Translations under genes and position numbers: made by a program
The notes under the pieces: generated by a model
What the model was told of the DNA's origin: nothing
Seen by the model: only the letters and a program-made list of their open reading frames with translations
The model's database searches: none
NCBI RefSeq assembly: GCF_000186865.1
Contig: NW_008705565.1
Location: forward strand, 1,103,083 to 1,167,082
Reading direction: 5' to 3'
DNA from: Aureococcus anophagefferens
Lineage: Eukaryota; Sar; Pelagophyceae; Pelagomonadales; Pelagomonadaceae
DNA: 64,000 nt
In this document: positions 26,582 to 36,520 of the stretch, piece by piece
Position numbering within the stretch: position 1 is the first letter of the stretch
Layout: every line of letters begins with the position of its first letter

Positions 26582-27814
26582 TCAGAGCACGGCGCAGGTC
26601 ACGCGCGGGGCGGCGTCGTTGCCGTGGACGCGCGACTCGGGCGCGTACTGGTCGACGCAGCCGCCGTACGCGGCGAAAAGGCGGGCCTTGAGCGCGTCCG
26701 TCGCCGCGTCGACCTTGGCGAGCGCGGCCGCGGGCGCGCGGGCCGCGGCGTTGAGCCGCGCCTGGTCCGGCGACGACGCGCCGACGAGCACGCAGGCGAC
26801 GCCGCGGCGCGCGAGGAGCCACGCGACGCTGAGCTCGGCGACGGAGAGCCCCGCGTCGGCCGCGACGGCGGCGAGGGCTCTGAGGACGCCCGCCTCGCCG
26901 AAGAGCAAGCTCTCGGCGCCCGGGCCGCCGTGGCGCGAGAGCGGCGCCGCGTCGCTCGCGTAGAGCCGCGTGCGCTTCCGGCCGTCGGCGACGTCCGCGG
27001 CCGCGAAGACCTTCCCCGAGAGCAGGCCCTGCTGGAGCGGCGAGTAGCAGAGCAGCGGCAGGTCGGAGGCCGACTGGATGCCGTGCTCGATCTGGCGCCA
27101 GAGCGGGTTGTAGGGCAGCTGGTTCGTCGCCGGCGGCCCCGCGCCGGCCTCGCGCGCGGCCGCGGCGAGCGCGGCGAGGTCCTCGGTGCCGAAGTTGCAG
27201 ACGCCGTAGTAGCGGATCTTGCCGCCGCGCTTCGCGTCGTCGAGGGCGCGCACGGCCGAGACGACGACGTCCCAGGTCCCCGCGGCGCGGCACGCCTGCT
27301 CGCCGCCGACGATCCCGACGTTGCCCGGCCAGTGGATTTGAAATAAATCTAAATAATCGAGCTGGAGCGCTTCGAGGGACGCGGCGAGCGCGCGCGCCAC
27401 GGCGTCGCCGTCGTAGACCGCCTGCGCGCCCGTGGGCGAGTCCGTCTCCCAGAGCGGCGCGTGCACGCCGAACTTCGACGTGACGACGATCTCGTCGCGC
27501 TTCGCGCCGCACGCGCGGAGCGCCGCGCCGAACGCGCGCTCCGCCCGGCGGTCCTTGCCGTACGCCTCCGCGCAGTCGAAGAAATTTAAGCCGGCGTCGA
27601 GCGCGGCGCGCACGGTCTCGTCGACCTGCGCTTGCTCACAGGAGCCCCACGTGGCGTCGGAGGCGTCGCTGGAACCGCTGAACTGCATCGTGCCCAAGCA
27701 GACCCGCGAGACGACGAGGTCCGTGCCAGCCAAGGTGATCTTTTCCATGGTGCGAGCGGGCTGCCGGCCTGCCGAGACGACGAGGTCCGCGCCAGCCAAG
27801 GTGATCTTTTCCAT
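26582..27814 (-). CDS. Aldo/keto reductase
   Basis: This is an NADPH-dependent oxidoreductase with a TIM barrel. Family blocks are VSRVCLGTMQF, LDAGLNFFDCAEAYG (catalytic Asp and Tyr), DEIVVTSKFG (catalytic Lys), DYLDLFQIHWPG (catalytic His), KIRYYGVCNFG, YNPLWRQIEHG and the cofactor-site VLVGASSPDQARLN. The start at ATG 27814 gives 410 residues. An in-frame ATG at 27748 inside a 66-bp duplication gives 388 and begins with the same MEKITLAG peptide. Either start makes a full barrel. Substrate is not predictable. It converges on zuotin with 25 bp between stops. Confidence 0.92.
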   Translation of the reverse strand: MEKITLAGADLVVSAGRQPARTMEKITLAGTDLVVSRVCLGTMQFSGSSDASDATWGSCEQAQVDETVRAALDAGLNFFDCAEAYGKDRRAERAFGAALRACGAKRDEIVVTSKFGVHAPLWETDSPTGAQAVYDGDAVARALAASLEALQLDYLDLFQIHWPGNVGIVGGEQACRAAGTWDVVVSAVRALDDAKRGGKIRYYGVCNFGTEDLAALAAAAREAGAGPPATNQLPYNPLWRQIEHGIQSASDLPLLCYSPLQQGLLSGKVFAAADVADGRKRTRLYASDAAPLSRHGGPGAESLLFGEAGVLRALAAVAADAGLSVAELSVAWLLARRGVACVLVGASSPDQARLNAAARAPAAALAKVDAATDALKARLFAAYGGCVDQYAPESRVHGNDAAPRVTCAVL

Positions 27815-27825
27815 CGTGCGAGCGG
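27708..27825. repeat. 66-bp tandem duplication over the aldo/keto reductase start
   Basis: The segment GAGACGACGAGGTCCG..CC, AGCCAAGGTGATCTTTTCCA, then GTGCGAGCGG occurs at 27708 and again 66 bp later with few changes. It duplicates the start codon and the first ~14 residues, and keeps the frame. Confidence 0.9.
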
Positions 27826-27983
27826 CGAGTGACGAGATTTTGCGAGAGACTCGGCCGGCGAGCACGTCGAAGCCGACAGGCTGCCTGCCTGCCTGGCCCG
27901 CACCAGGGCGGCGGCGGTCGGTGCGGGCAACTCTCAGCGAGAGGAATACGTCAATGACCGAAAGGTGTAGTTCAATAGAAACA

Positions 27984-30900
27984 TTACGACACGACGCAGG
28001 CCCCGGACGACCGCTGGTCCTGGGTCCCGGCGTCGCTCTCCTTCAGCCGCGCCTTGAACGCCTTCGCCGCGCCGCGCTTCGCCTTGGCGTCCTGGAGGGC
28101 CCTCTCGACGTCGTTCTTCGCCGCGGCCGCCTGGCCCGCGGCCTCCTTCGCGCCCGCCTCGACGGCCTCCCGCGCGGCGTGCCCCGCCCGCTCGACGGAC
28201 TTCTTGACCTTGGCCGCGGCCTCGTCGGCGCCCGCGTCCCGGAGCGAGTCGCGCGCCTTGGCCTTGAGGGCCTTGGCCGAGCCCGTCGCCGTCGCCGCGG
28301 CGCCGCGCGCCGCGGACGACGCGCGGCGCCGCAGCCGCTGGCGCGTCCAGGTCCGCAGCGCCTTCTCCGGGCCGAGGCGCTGCACGAGGCGCCGGCCCTC
28401 GCGCGTCGCCGCGAAGTCCTCCCAGCGGCGCCGGAGGTCGTCCGCGGCGCCGCGGTCGTCGCCGCCCACGGAGTCGGCGTCGCTGTCGTCGTCGTCCGTG
28501 TCGGCGCCGTCGTCGGCGTGCTTCCAGCCCGCGCCGGGCACGCCGTAGCCCGCGCCGAACGTCGCCACATTGGCCCAGTCGGCTAAGTCCGGCGCGAGCG
28601 GCCGCGCGGCCCGTTCGTCGCCGGGCCGCGGCGGGAAGCACGTCGCGAGCGCCTGTTTGGCGTCGCGCCGATCGGTTGGGTCGAGGGGCGCGGCGTCGAG
28701 GAGCGCCGCGGCCGTGGTCACCGTCGCGTCGCGGAGCCAGACGGACGCGTCGCCCGCGGCGGCCGCGGCCGCGCGGCGCGTCGCGTCGCGGCTCCGGACC
28801 CGCAGCGCGCGCGCGAAGGCCAGCATCCAGAGCCGCCGCAGCAGCGCCGCGGCCGCGCCGTCGCCGGCCAGCGGCGGCTTCGCGGCGTCGGGCAACACGC
28901 ACGTGTCCGCGCCGCCGCAGGCCAGGGCCTCGTGGAGGCCCGGGCCGCCGGCCGCCGCGTCGCCCGCGCGGCGGAGCACGACCGCGAGCGCGCAGCGGGG
29001 CAGCAGGGGCCGCGCGGCCAGGAGCGCCGACGCGTCGACGCGCACGTCGCCGTCGTGGAGCGCGGCGCCGTCGGATGCGAAGGACTCCCAGTACACCGCC
29101 GTCGCGTCGTGGAGATCCTGCGCCGCGTCCTCCGACCCTCGGAGGCGCTCGTCGTCCGCGAGGGCGAGCACGGGCACGAGCGACCCGTCCACGGTCGCCA
29201 CGGGCGCGGCCCAGGCCGCCGCCGTCGCGCCGCTCGCGCGATCCGCGACGACGGCCAGCAACGGCGCGGCGCCGCCGAAGTCGTTCAGGTCCCGCCGCCG
29301 CGCCGCGCGCCGCTCCAGCGCCGCCAGGACCGCCAGGGACGGGCCGTAGCGCACGGAGACGCGGTCCAAAACGCGGCCCGCGCGGAGCGGCAGGGCGTGG
29401 AAGGGCACGCGGAGCACGTCGTCCTCCGCGACGACCGCCAGATCGGTCGCGCGGTCGCCGAACCCCGCGACGAGCGCGTCGACGGCGAAGAACGCGGCGA
29501 GGTGCGCCGCGGCGGCGTCGGCCTTGGGGCCCCGCGTGCGCCGCGCGGCCTCGGCGTACTTGCCCATCTTCGCGCGCGTCTCCGAAGCCCAGGGCGCGAA
29601 GAAGACGCGCGCCGCGGCGCCGCCGTGGCCCAGTGCGACGCCGACGAGCGACTCGCCGGCGGCAAAGAAGGCGACGAGCGCGTCGCCGTCGCCGGCGAGC
29701 GTCGCCTTCGCCTGGACGAGCGCGTCGTCATCGCAGACCCGGAGGCCGAGGTCGCAGACCGCGGAGTCGCTCTCCGGCACGGCCTCGACGGCGGCCGTCG
29801 CGGCGGACAGGTCGGGGTCCGCGAAGAGCGCCGACGGCGCGTCGCGGAGGATGGACGCGCCGCCCTCCAAGACCGCGAGGCGCGAGAAGCCCTTCGCCGC
29901 CGCGACGTCGCCGGGGCTCCGGAGCGAAGGCGCGCGCGGCGCGTCCGTCGCGCGCTCCGCGGCCTCGAGAGGCGCGCGCCGCGCCGCGTCCGCGGCCCGC
30001 AGCGCCCGCCGCGCCGCCTCGAGGGCCTTCGCGACGCGCGCCGGCGCGTGGCCCCGCGCCTCCAGGGCCGCGAGCGCCGGCGCGTACGCCGCTGCGCGGC
30101 GACACGCGCGCGGCGCGTCGAAGAGCCGGAGCAGCGCGCCGGCGTCGCCGTTGCCCCGGAGCGGCAGCCAGGCGCCGCAGTGCGCCAGCTCCGTGGCGTA
30201 CTCGCGGCGCAGGGCCGCCATGAGCGCCCGGACGCCCGCGTCGCGCGCGGCCGCGGCGACGGCCGCCGCCGCGGCGCACGCGGCGTCGCGCGCCTCGGCG
30301 TCGCCGACGGCCGCCAGCGCCGCGACGCGCGCGGCGGCCGTGCAGCTCAGCGCCGCGGCCTCGGCGGCGCCGCGGAAGTCGCCGCAGGCGTGGCGCGCGC
30401 GCGCGAGGTCCCGATGCACCGCCGCGGCCGCGTCGGGCGTCCTCGCGGCGACGTCGCGGCTCGCGCCGTCGGCGCAGCCCGCGGCGACCTCGAGCGCCGC
30501 CCTCGCCGCGGCGTCGTCGCCGTCCTGCGTCGCGAGCTCGGCGATGGCCCGGTGGACCTCGCGCCAGAGCGTCGCGTCGTCGCGCGCGCCGCCCTTGCGC
30601 TTCTTCGCTTTGGCGCGCGCCGCGGCGCCGAGCGCGCGCTTCGCCAGGGTCTCCCGCGCGGCCTCGAGCGCCTCGCGCGCCTTCCGCCGGTCGACGGGCC
30701 GCGTCGCGAGCCAGCCCCGGGCTTCCAGGCACGGGCCGTCGACCGCGGGGAGCCCGACGAGCGTAAGGTGGGGCGCCTCCGACGCGCACCGCGCCGTCGA
30801 CGCCGCGAGCTCGGCGACGCGCTCCGCGTGGGCCCGCGCGCCGCCGCCGTAGGTCGTGTCTCGCTGCGTGAAGCCGAGGAGCTTCGCGGTCGCCCGCGCC

Positions 30901-31937
30901 GCCTCGAGCCTCGTCGCGGCGCGGCGGTCGCCGTCGCGGTCGCCGACGCCGAGGCCGCCGTCGCTCCGCGCGAGCGCCTCGGCCGCGAGCGCCAGCTGCT
31001 TGGCGTCGAAGGGCGCGCCCTCGGGCCGGATGGCGACGGCGAGCGCCGCGAGCGCGTCGCCGAGCCGCGCGAGGCTCTCGGCGCTCGACCGCGCGGGATC
31101 GCGGCAGGCCTCGCCGAGGGCGGCGACGGCCGCGTCGAGGGACGCGAGGGCGCCCTCCGGCAGCCGCCCCGCGGCCAGCACCGGCGCCGCCGACGGCGCC
31201 GCGCAGGCGACCTCGCACTCGCGGAGCCGCGCGGCGCCGAGCGCCTCGAGCGCCGCCGTCCGCGCGGCGTCCGCGGTCGCGTGCAGGATCGCGAGCTCGC
31301 AGAGCTCGACGTCCTTGCCCGCGATGGCGGCGCGCTGCTTGAGCGGCGCGCCGGCCCTCTCCATGGACGCCGCGAGCGCGCCGCAGGCCCGCGCCGCCGC
31401 GAGCTCGACGGCGCCGCGCGCGTCGTCGAGCGGCGACGCGCCCGCGCGCTGCACGCCGACGAGCGCCTGCTCGTAGTGGTAGAGCGCGCTGCGGTAGGCC
31501 GCGCCCTTGTCCCGGCTCCGCCCCAGGCGCGCGAGCGCGTCGAAGCTCGCGCCGAGCCGCGCGTGGACCGCGAACCACGCCGCGGGCGAGCCGCCGACGT
31601 CGGCGTCGCGCCGGAGCACCGCGCTCAGGTGGCGGATGGCCTCCTCGGGCTCGTCCGCGTCCGGGCAGCCCGCCGTGGCGCTCGCGAAGAGCGCGCGCTC
31701 GGCCTCGGGCGAGTTCCGCGGCCGCGCGACGACGAGCCGCGCGCGGAGCCTCGCTTCCTCGTCGCTCGAGAAGCGCGACGAGGCCGCGTCGTCCTCCGCC
31801 GCCGCGGGCGCCGCCTCTTGGGGCGTCGCCGCCTTGCCGAAGAAGGACCAGCGACCCTTCTTCTTCGGCGCCTCCGCCGCCTTCGCGGCCGTCGGCGGCT
31901 CCTTCTCGGGTTCCGCCTTCGCGTCCGGCGGTGCCTC

Positions 31938-31974
<37 letters not shown>

Positions 31975-32351
31975 CGCTTCGCCTCCTCCGCCGGCGCGGA
32001 CGCGGAGGCGCGCCGCGACTCGCGCGCGGCCCTTTGGTTGGCCTCGCGCGCGCGCGCCGCGGCGACCTTCTCCGCCTTGGCCCTGGCCTTGGCGTCGCGC
32101 GCGGCCGCGCGCTCCGCGCGCTCCCGGGCCGCGACGGCGGCGTTGCCGTCCTTCGCCGCGAGGTCGGAGAAGAACGCCTGAAATTTGGGCGTCTGCAGGC
32201 CCGCGCCGTTCGCCGGGGCCAGCGGCGCGGCGTACTTCTTCGCCTGGCCGCGGGGCGGCGGGCCCGGCGGCGGCTTCGCGCGCTTCGCCTTCGCCGGCGT
32301 GTCCATGTCGAGGTTGCCGAGCGCGGCGCCGACGCCGCCGTCGTACTCCAT
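27984..32351 (-). CDS. Large helical-repeat protein with degenerate CHAT-like domain and CaaX tail
   Basis: The protein has 1455 residues in one exon. It begins with a Pro/Lys-rich head, a coiled Ala/Arg/Lys stretch and a Glu-Pro repeat (EPEPEPEPEPEPEAPP). About 700 residues of TPR-like alpha-helical repeats follow (ALYHYEQALVGVQRAG and many Ala-rich pairs). From about residue 900 the sequence has a CHAT-like fold signature: FFAAGESLVGVALGHGG, TDLAVVAEDDVLRVPFHALP, then LDRVSVRYGPSLAVLAALE. The segment that normally carries the catalytic Cys (LSACETG) reads AVVLRRAGDAAAGGPG, so a peptidase role is unlikely. The C-terminal ~130 residues are LEA-like amphipathic helices and the protein ends CVVS, a classic farnesylation box. 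Probably a membrane-anchored scaffold (inference). Confidence 0.8.
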
Positions 32352-32483
32352 CGTCCTCGGATCAGGCACTGCGTGGACGACGATGAGCGCCCATCGGGGC
32401 AGCCAACGATTTCAAGAACAACCCCGAGGTCGACGTTGCACTCGTGCCGTCCGAAAACACACCCGGAGGTCGCCCATACGTGG

Positions 32484-33374
32484 TTAGTCCGTGCTGCCGA
32501 GGGGCCAGGTCTTCGAGAGCTCCTCCTCGAAGTAGGCGACCTGCTCGGGCGTGCCCGTGTTGACGAGGATGCCGCGCGCCTCGATGGCGATCTGGCGGCA
32601 CTGCTCGATGTTCGCGCGGATGAGGTCGCCGTCGGCGTCGAGGCCGCGGAGCTGGGCGACCGTGTCGTCGATGGCGCCGGCGAAGGCCTCGGGCGTCACG
32701 CGCGGCGGGATCGGCTTGTCGAGCGGGATGACCGTCGCGTCCGGCGTGATGAGCTCCGTCTGGGGCGCGAGGTAGTGGTGGAGCACGTTGTCGCGGATGG
32801 CCTTGTCCGGCGTGCGGTTGAGCTTGTGGAGCACGGCCTTGGCCGGGTCCGCCTTCTTCTCGAGCTCCTCCTGCGCTCGCGTGTAGAGATGCTCGAGGAC
32901 CATGCGCTTGTCGGAGCCCTCGTCCGCGGCGTTGGCGTTGGCGTTGAGGCACATGAGGAAGGGCACGTCGGCGCCGCCGCGCTTGAAGAGGCTCATGAGC
33001 CGCCGGTCCATCTCCAGCAACTCGCCCGCGTCCAAAATCTCCTCGAGCTTGTCCTTCGCCGCGGCCATGCGCCGCTCCGTCTCCGCGTTGATCGCACCGA
33101 AGACGCGGTCCGCGGCGTCGGCGTCCCCGCCCTGGAGCTTCTCCATCGTCGGGGCGTCCAGGGCGTCGAAGTTGTCCGCCACGAGCTCCGCGAGTCTGTC
33201 CTCGTCGGCGCCGAGCAGGGACGTCGCGAGGTCGAGCATGAACAGCGGCGACGCGCGCCGGTGGAGGGCGGGGGTCCGGTGGAGGGCGGGGGTCGGCGGG
33301 ACTAATGCGAGCGCGCCGGGCGCGATGCACGCCAGAGCGAGCGCCAGGAAGCACTGCATCCGCAGGCCCTCCAT
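32484..33374 (-). CDS. Secreted or plastid-targeted alpha-helical protein, unknown
   Basis: The protein has 296 residues. The start is hydrophobic (MEGLRMQCFLALALACIAPG, ALALVPP) with a duplicated TPALHR unit after it. In heterokont algae such a bipartite start often targets the plastid, but the usual Phe after the cleavage site is not evident. The mature part is helical and charged (VADNFDALDAPTMEKLQGGD, EMDRRLMSLFKRGG, FLMCLNANANAADEG, VLHHYLAPQTELITPDATVI) and ends KTWPLGSTD. No known domain is recognised. The strong amphipathic pattern and complete single-exon frame support a real gene. Confidence 0.75.
   Translation of the reverse strand: MEGLRMQCFLALALACIAPGALALVPPTPALHRTPALHRRASPLFMLDLATSLLGADEDRLAELVADNFDALDAPTMEKLQGGDADAADRVFGAINAETERRMAAAKDKLEEILDAGELLEMDRRLMSLFKRGGADVPFLMCLNANANAADEGSDKRMVLEHLYTRAQEELEKKADPAKAVLHKLNRTPDKAIRDNVLHHYLAPQTELITPDATVIPLDKPIPPRVTPEAFAGAIDDTVAQLRGLDADGDLIRANIEQCRQIAIEARGILVNTGTPEQVAYFEEELSKTWPLGSTD
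33260..33295. repeat. 18-bp tandem repeat in a targeting peptide
   Basis: GGTGGAGGGCGGGGGTC(C/G) occurs twice in a row with an 18-bp period, giving TPALHR twice on the minus strand. Confidence 0.85.
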
Positions 33375-33473
33375 GGCGCGGAGTTCAACATCAAGTCGAG
33401 CCTTTAAAGTTGAAGTCGAACAGCAGCCCATCGTGCACTCCTCGACGTTGCGAAAAGTGCCAAGAAAGCCACG

Positions 33474-35033
33474 ATGATGCTCACGTCGCGCTCCGCGTCG
33501 CGCTCCCGGCGCCGCGATGCGGAGCACTGGGGCGCCCCGCCGAACTCGCCGCCCCCGCCGCCGGCGCCGGACGTCGAAGACGTCGCCGAGGCGCGGAGCT
33601 CGGAGCGGGAGGAGGACCGCACGGTCGAGGCCGTGGACATCGCGTTGGCGGCGGCGTGCGCCGTGGCGTCGGCGGAGCCGCGGCCGCGCATCGCCCTGCG
33701 CCTGCGGACGTCGGCGGGCGTCGAGGTCTGGGTGCTCTCGACGGAGGACGGCGCGGCGGCGGTGCACCGCGCGGCCGGCGGCGACGCGGACGCGGACGTC
33801 GCGGCGGCGCTGGAGTGCTCCCTCGGCACGTTCCTCCGCCTCGCGTCGAACCGCCTGAAGATGTCGCGGGCCGTGCTCTCGGGCCTCGCGAAGGTGACGC
33901 GCGCCGCGTCCCCCGGAGCGAAGGGACACCGACGCGCGCGCGCCGCCCGCAGGTCTCGGGCCACCGGCGGTCGCTGGAGCGCTGGGGCCCCGTGCTCCGC
34001 GAGGCGAAGCGCGCCGTCGCGGCGTCCCTGGGCCTCCGGCGCCCCTCCGCGGACGCGCGCGAGGCCGCGTTCGCGTCGGCCGCCGCGCGCGAGACCGTCG
34101 GCGCGGCCGCGCTCGCGAACGAGGAGCGCGCGGGCCCGCTCTACCGGCGCGGCGGCTGGCGCGCGGCCGTGAGCGCCATCAAGGGCGAGGCCGCCGGCGG
34201 CCGCTGGCGCCTGCGGGTCCAGGTGTCGCCGGGGCCCGACGCGCGCGTGCCGTCGCGCGCAGTGTGGATTCCAACCACTGGTTTGGGGGGTCCCCACCAA
34301 ACTTCAGAACTCTCTATCTCGATCAAATCGACGTCGATTCGGCTGATTTTTGGACGAATCGATTGCTCTCGTCGAGTTCTCGAAGCACGGCGGAAAGCCC
34401 CTCGTCGAAATTGTCGATTACGCGCACATTGAAGTCGGGTTGAAGATTTGGAATCCACACAGGTCGCGCGACGTCCGCGCGGACCTCGCGGCCGCGTCCG
34501 AGGCCGCGTGCGCCGTCGAGCTCCGGCGCGAGCTCGCCACGCTCCTCGGCGGCGTCGCGCGCGCCTTGGGCCTCGAGGCGGACGACCGCATCGAGCGGGC
34601 GCTGCCCGCGGCGGCGGCGTTCTCGGGCGGGCGCGTGCTCCGCGTGGCCGTCTCCGAGGCCGACGGCGCGGTGCGCGTGGAGGTCCTCGCGGCCGCGCCC
34701 GGCGCGTCGCGCGGCGCCGTCGCGCGGTCGCTGCTGGACCTCGCGGACTGCTACGGCGACCTGACCAAGGCCCTCGACTTCGTCGTCGGCGAGGTCGCCA
34801 AGGCCTGGACGCAGCTCACGCGGCCGGAGACGCGGGACCGCGCGGCGCTCGGCGACGTCGCGAACGCGCGGAGCGACTCGGAGCGGCAGGTCGACGACTA
34901 CCACCAGGGCAAGTGGGTCCCCGAGGCGGAGCGGAAGAAGCACCGGAAGACGGCCCTGGAACGCGCGTCCCTCGCGAAGCTCCACCGCGGCCGGCCCGCC
35001 TACCTCAAGGCCCTCGTCGCGTCGGCCTTCTAG
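33474..35033 (+). CDS. SCP2-like domain protein, three exons, one introner
   Basis: The exons are 33474-33893, 33953-34251 and 34463-35033 (429 residues). After a Ser/Arg start and acidic linker, residues ~75-165 read GVEVWVLSTEDGAAAVHRAA, then SLGTFLRLASNRLKMSRAVL followed by SGLAKVSGHRRSL. This is the pattern of an SCP-2 sterol-carrier fold (a beta edge and hydrophobic pocket helix leading to a SG.L...G turn). The 59-bp GT-AG intron 1 falls exactly in that turn. The C-terminal half is helical (RSLLDLADCYGDLTKALDFV) with a basic end. The lipid-binding role is tentative. The intact frame across both introns supports expression. Confidence 0.72.
34252..34462 (+). mobile_element. Introner element copy 3 (GT-AG intron, antisense)
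   Basis: Target copies GTCGCGCG are perfect at 34252-34259 and 34463-34470. Inverted ends are CAGTGTGGATTCCAA and TTGGAATCCACACAG. The core is on the minus strand (34339-34357), so the element is reversed relative to the gene. Splicing joins CC to GTCGCGCGAC in frame. Length is 211 bp. Confidence 0.94.
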
Positions 35034-35332
35034 GGGGCGCATTCCTAAGTCCGCGGAGCCGGACTTGGAGCCGGCGCGCGCGACCATGGGCATGCCTTCT
35101 AGTTAGCCGGGGTCTCGCCGTAGTTAGCGCGTGTACTAGTTAGAATCCGGCAGTCGGGGCAAGCAGCTCATCACCACGCCGTCCAGGGGCTGCCCGCCGC
35201 CGTCCAGTCGGGGCTCGCCTTGGCCGCCGCCCAGGGTCTGCCCGCGCCGCCGCGCGGTTCCCGAGGGGGCGGCCCGCGCCGTCGCGCGCCTCCGCGGGTC
35301 CCGCCGGTGGCGCCGGCGACCCGGGTCGGACC

Positions 35333-36457
35333 ATGCAGGGCTGGACGGAGAAGGGCACGGGCCACGGCATGAGCCTGGGCGCCATGCACTCGCCGGAGGC
35401 GCAGAAGATCTGGGCGGACCTCAAGCCCATGGCGCCGGAGGCGGAGCGCGAGGTGCTGGAGCCCACGCCCGCCGCCGCGCCCGCGGCGCCGCTGGCCGCC
35501 GCGCCGCCGCCGAGCGCGGCGCTCGCGCGGCGCGCGGCGGACTTCGACGACGTGCCGCCCCGGGCCGAGGCCAAGGAGGCACCCGCGCGCGACGCGCCGG
35601 CGACGCTGCCGCCGCCGCCCAAGGTCGTCCAGCAGATCAAGAAGCCGCCGGCGGCGGAGCCCGCGGTCGTCATCCGCGGCCAGCTCTCGAGCCAGCTCGG
35701 CAAGGGCTCCTTCATGTTCGGGAAGCGCTGGGCCAAGGGCCACTGGACCTTCAACCGCCAGCACCGCGAGCTCGTGCAGTACGCCGACGGCGGCGAGCGC
35801 GAGGTGCTCGGCCAGTACGCGCTCGCGCCCGACTGCGAGCTCCGGCTCTCCAAGGCCGACCCGCGGCTCGCCGTCGAGCTGACGGCCGTCATCAAGCGCA
35901 ACGTTTCGCCGGGCCTCTTCTCGAGCGGCGGCGACGACCCGCCCCAGCCCCTCACCCTCAAGGCGGCGACCGTCGCCGAGTGCTCCGCGTGGAAACTCGC
36001 GCTCGAGGCGGTCCTCCGCGTGCGCCAGACGGCCGAGGCGCGACGGCAGGCCGCGGCGGGCTTCGACGCGGCGGCGGCGCCACCCGCCGCGGCGCCGCCG
36101 CCGGCCGCGCCAGCGAAGGCGCCCGGCGCGCCGCGGTCGCCCAAGTCGGGCGCGCTCGAGAAGCTGCTCGCGCTCCGCGCGACCTTCGACGACCTCGAGC
36201 GCGCCGTCGGCGAGGTCGAGTTCGGGTTGCGGAGCGGCAACGACGCCGCCTGGAAGGCCGAGGCCAAGGCCGACGTCGCCCAGATCAACGGCCGCCTCGA
36301 CAAGCTCCAGTTCGCGGGCATCGACGCCGTCGTCACGACGGACATCAAGGACGACGCGAAGAAGAGCGAGTGCAAGACCAAGCGCAAGGCCCTCAACCAG
36401 GACGTCGAGTCCCTCCGCACGCGCATCGGCGCGGCCTACTCGCAGCTCAAGGGCTAG
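35333..36457 (+). CDS. PH-domain protein with possible BAG-like helical C-terminus
   Basis: The protein has 374 residues in one exon. A short N-terminal helix and a Pro/Ala linker precede residues ~110-235, which follow a pleckstrin-homology order: VVIRGQLSSQLGKGSFMFGK, RWAKGHWTFNRQHRELVQYA, then RLAVELTAVIK and a closing helix VAECSAWKLALEAVLRVRQT. After another Pro/Ala linker, residues ~275-374 form a three-helix pattern ending KTKRKALNQDVESLRTRIGA, reminiscent of BAG domains, though this is weak. Likely a membrane or phosphoinositide adaptor. Confidence 0.75.
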   Translation: MQGWTEKGTGHGMSLGAMHSPEAQKIWADLKPMAPEAEREVLEPTPAAAPAAPLAAAPPPSAALARRAADFDDVPPRAEAKEAPARDAPATLPPPPKVVQQIKKPPAAEPAVVIRGQLSSQLGKGSFMFGKRWAKGHWTFNRQHRELVQYADGGEREVLGQYALAPDCELRLSKADPRLAVELTAVIKRNVSPGLFSSGGDDPPQPLTLKAATVAECSAWKLALEAVLRVRQTAEARRQAAAGFDAAAAPPAAAPPPAAPAKAPGAPRSPKSGALEKLLALRATFDDLERAVGEVEFGLRSGNDAAWKAEAKADVAQINGRLDKLQFAGIDAVVTTDIKDDAKKSECKTKRKALNQDVESLRTRIGAAYSQLKG

Positions 36458-36520
36458 GCGCGGCCTGTTCCGCCCGCGCGCCCGCGGGGCCCGTACTTGT
36501 ACTCCCTCCGAGAGCGGTCC

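Noticed and set aside
32390..32480. Short ORF or regulatory repeat between CHAT-like gene and its neighbour
   Set aside because: No repeat partner or coding signal was found; ordinary short intergenic DNA.
28932..33305. 1457-codon plus-strand open frame
   Set aside because: Shadow of the CHAT-like gene and its neighbour on the other strand; composition is Arg/Glu-repetitive.
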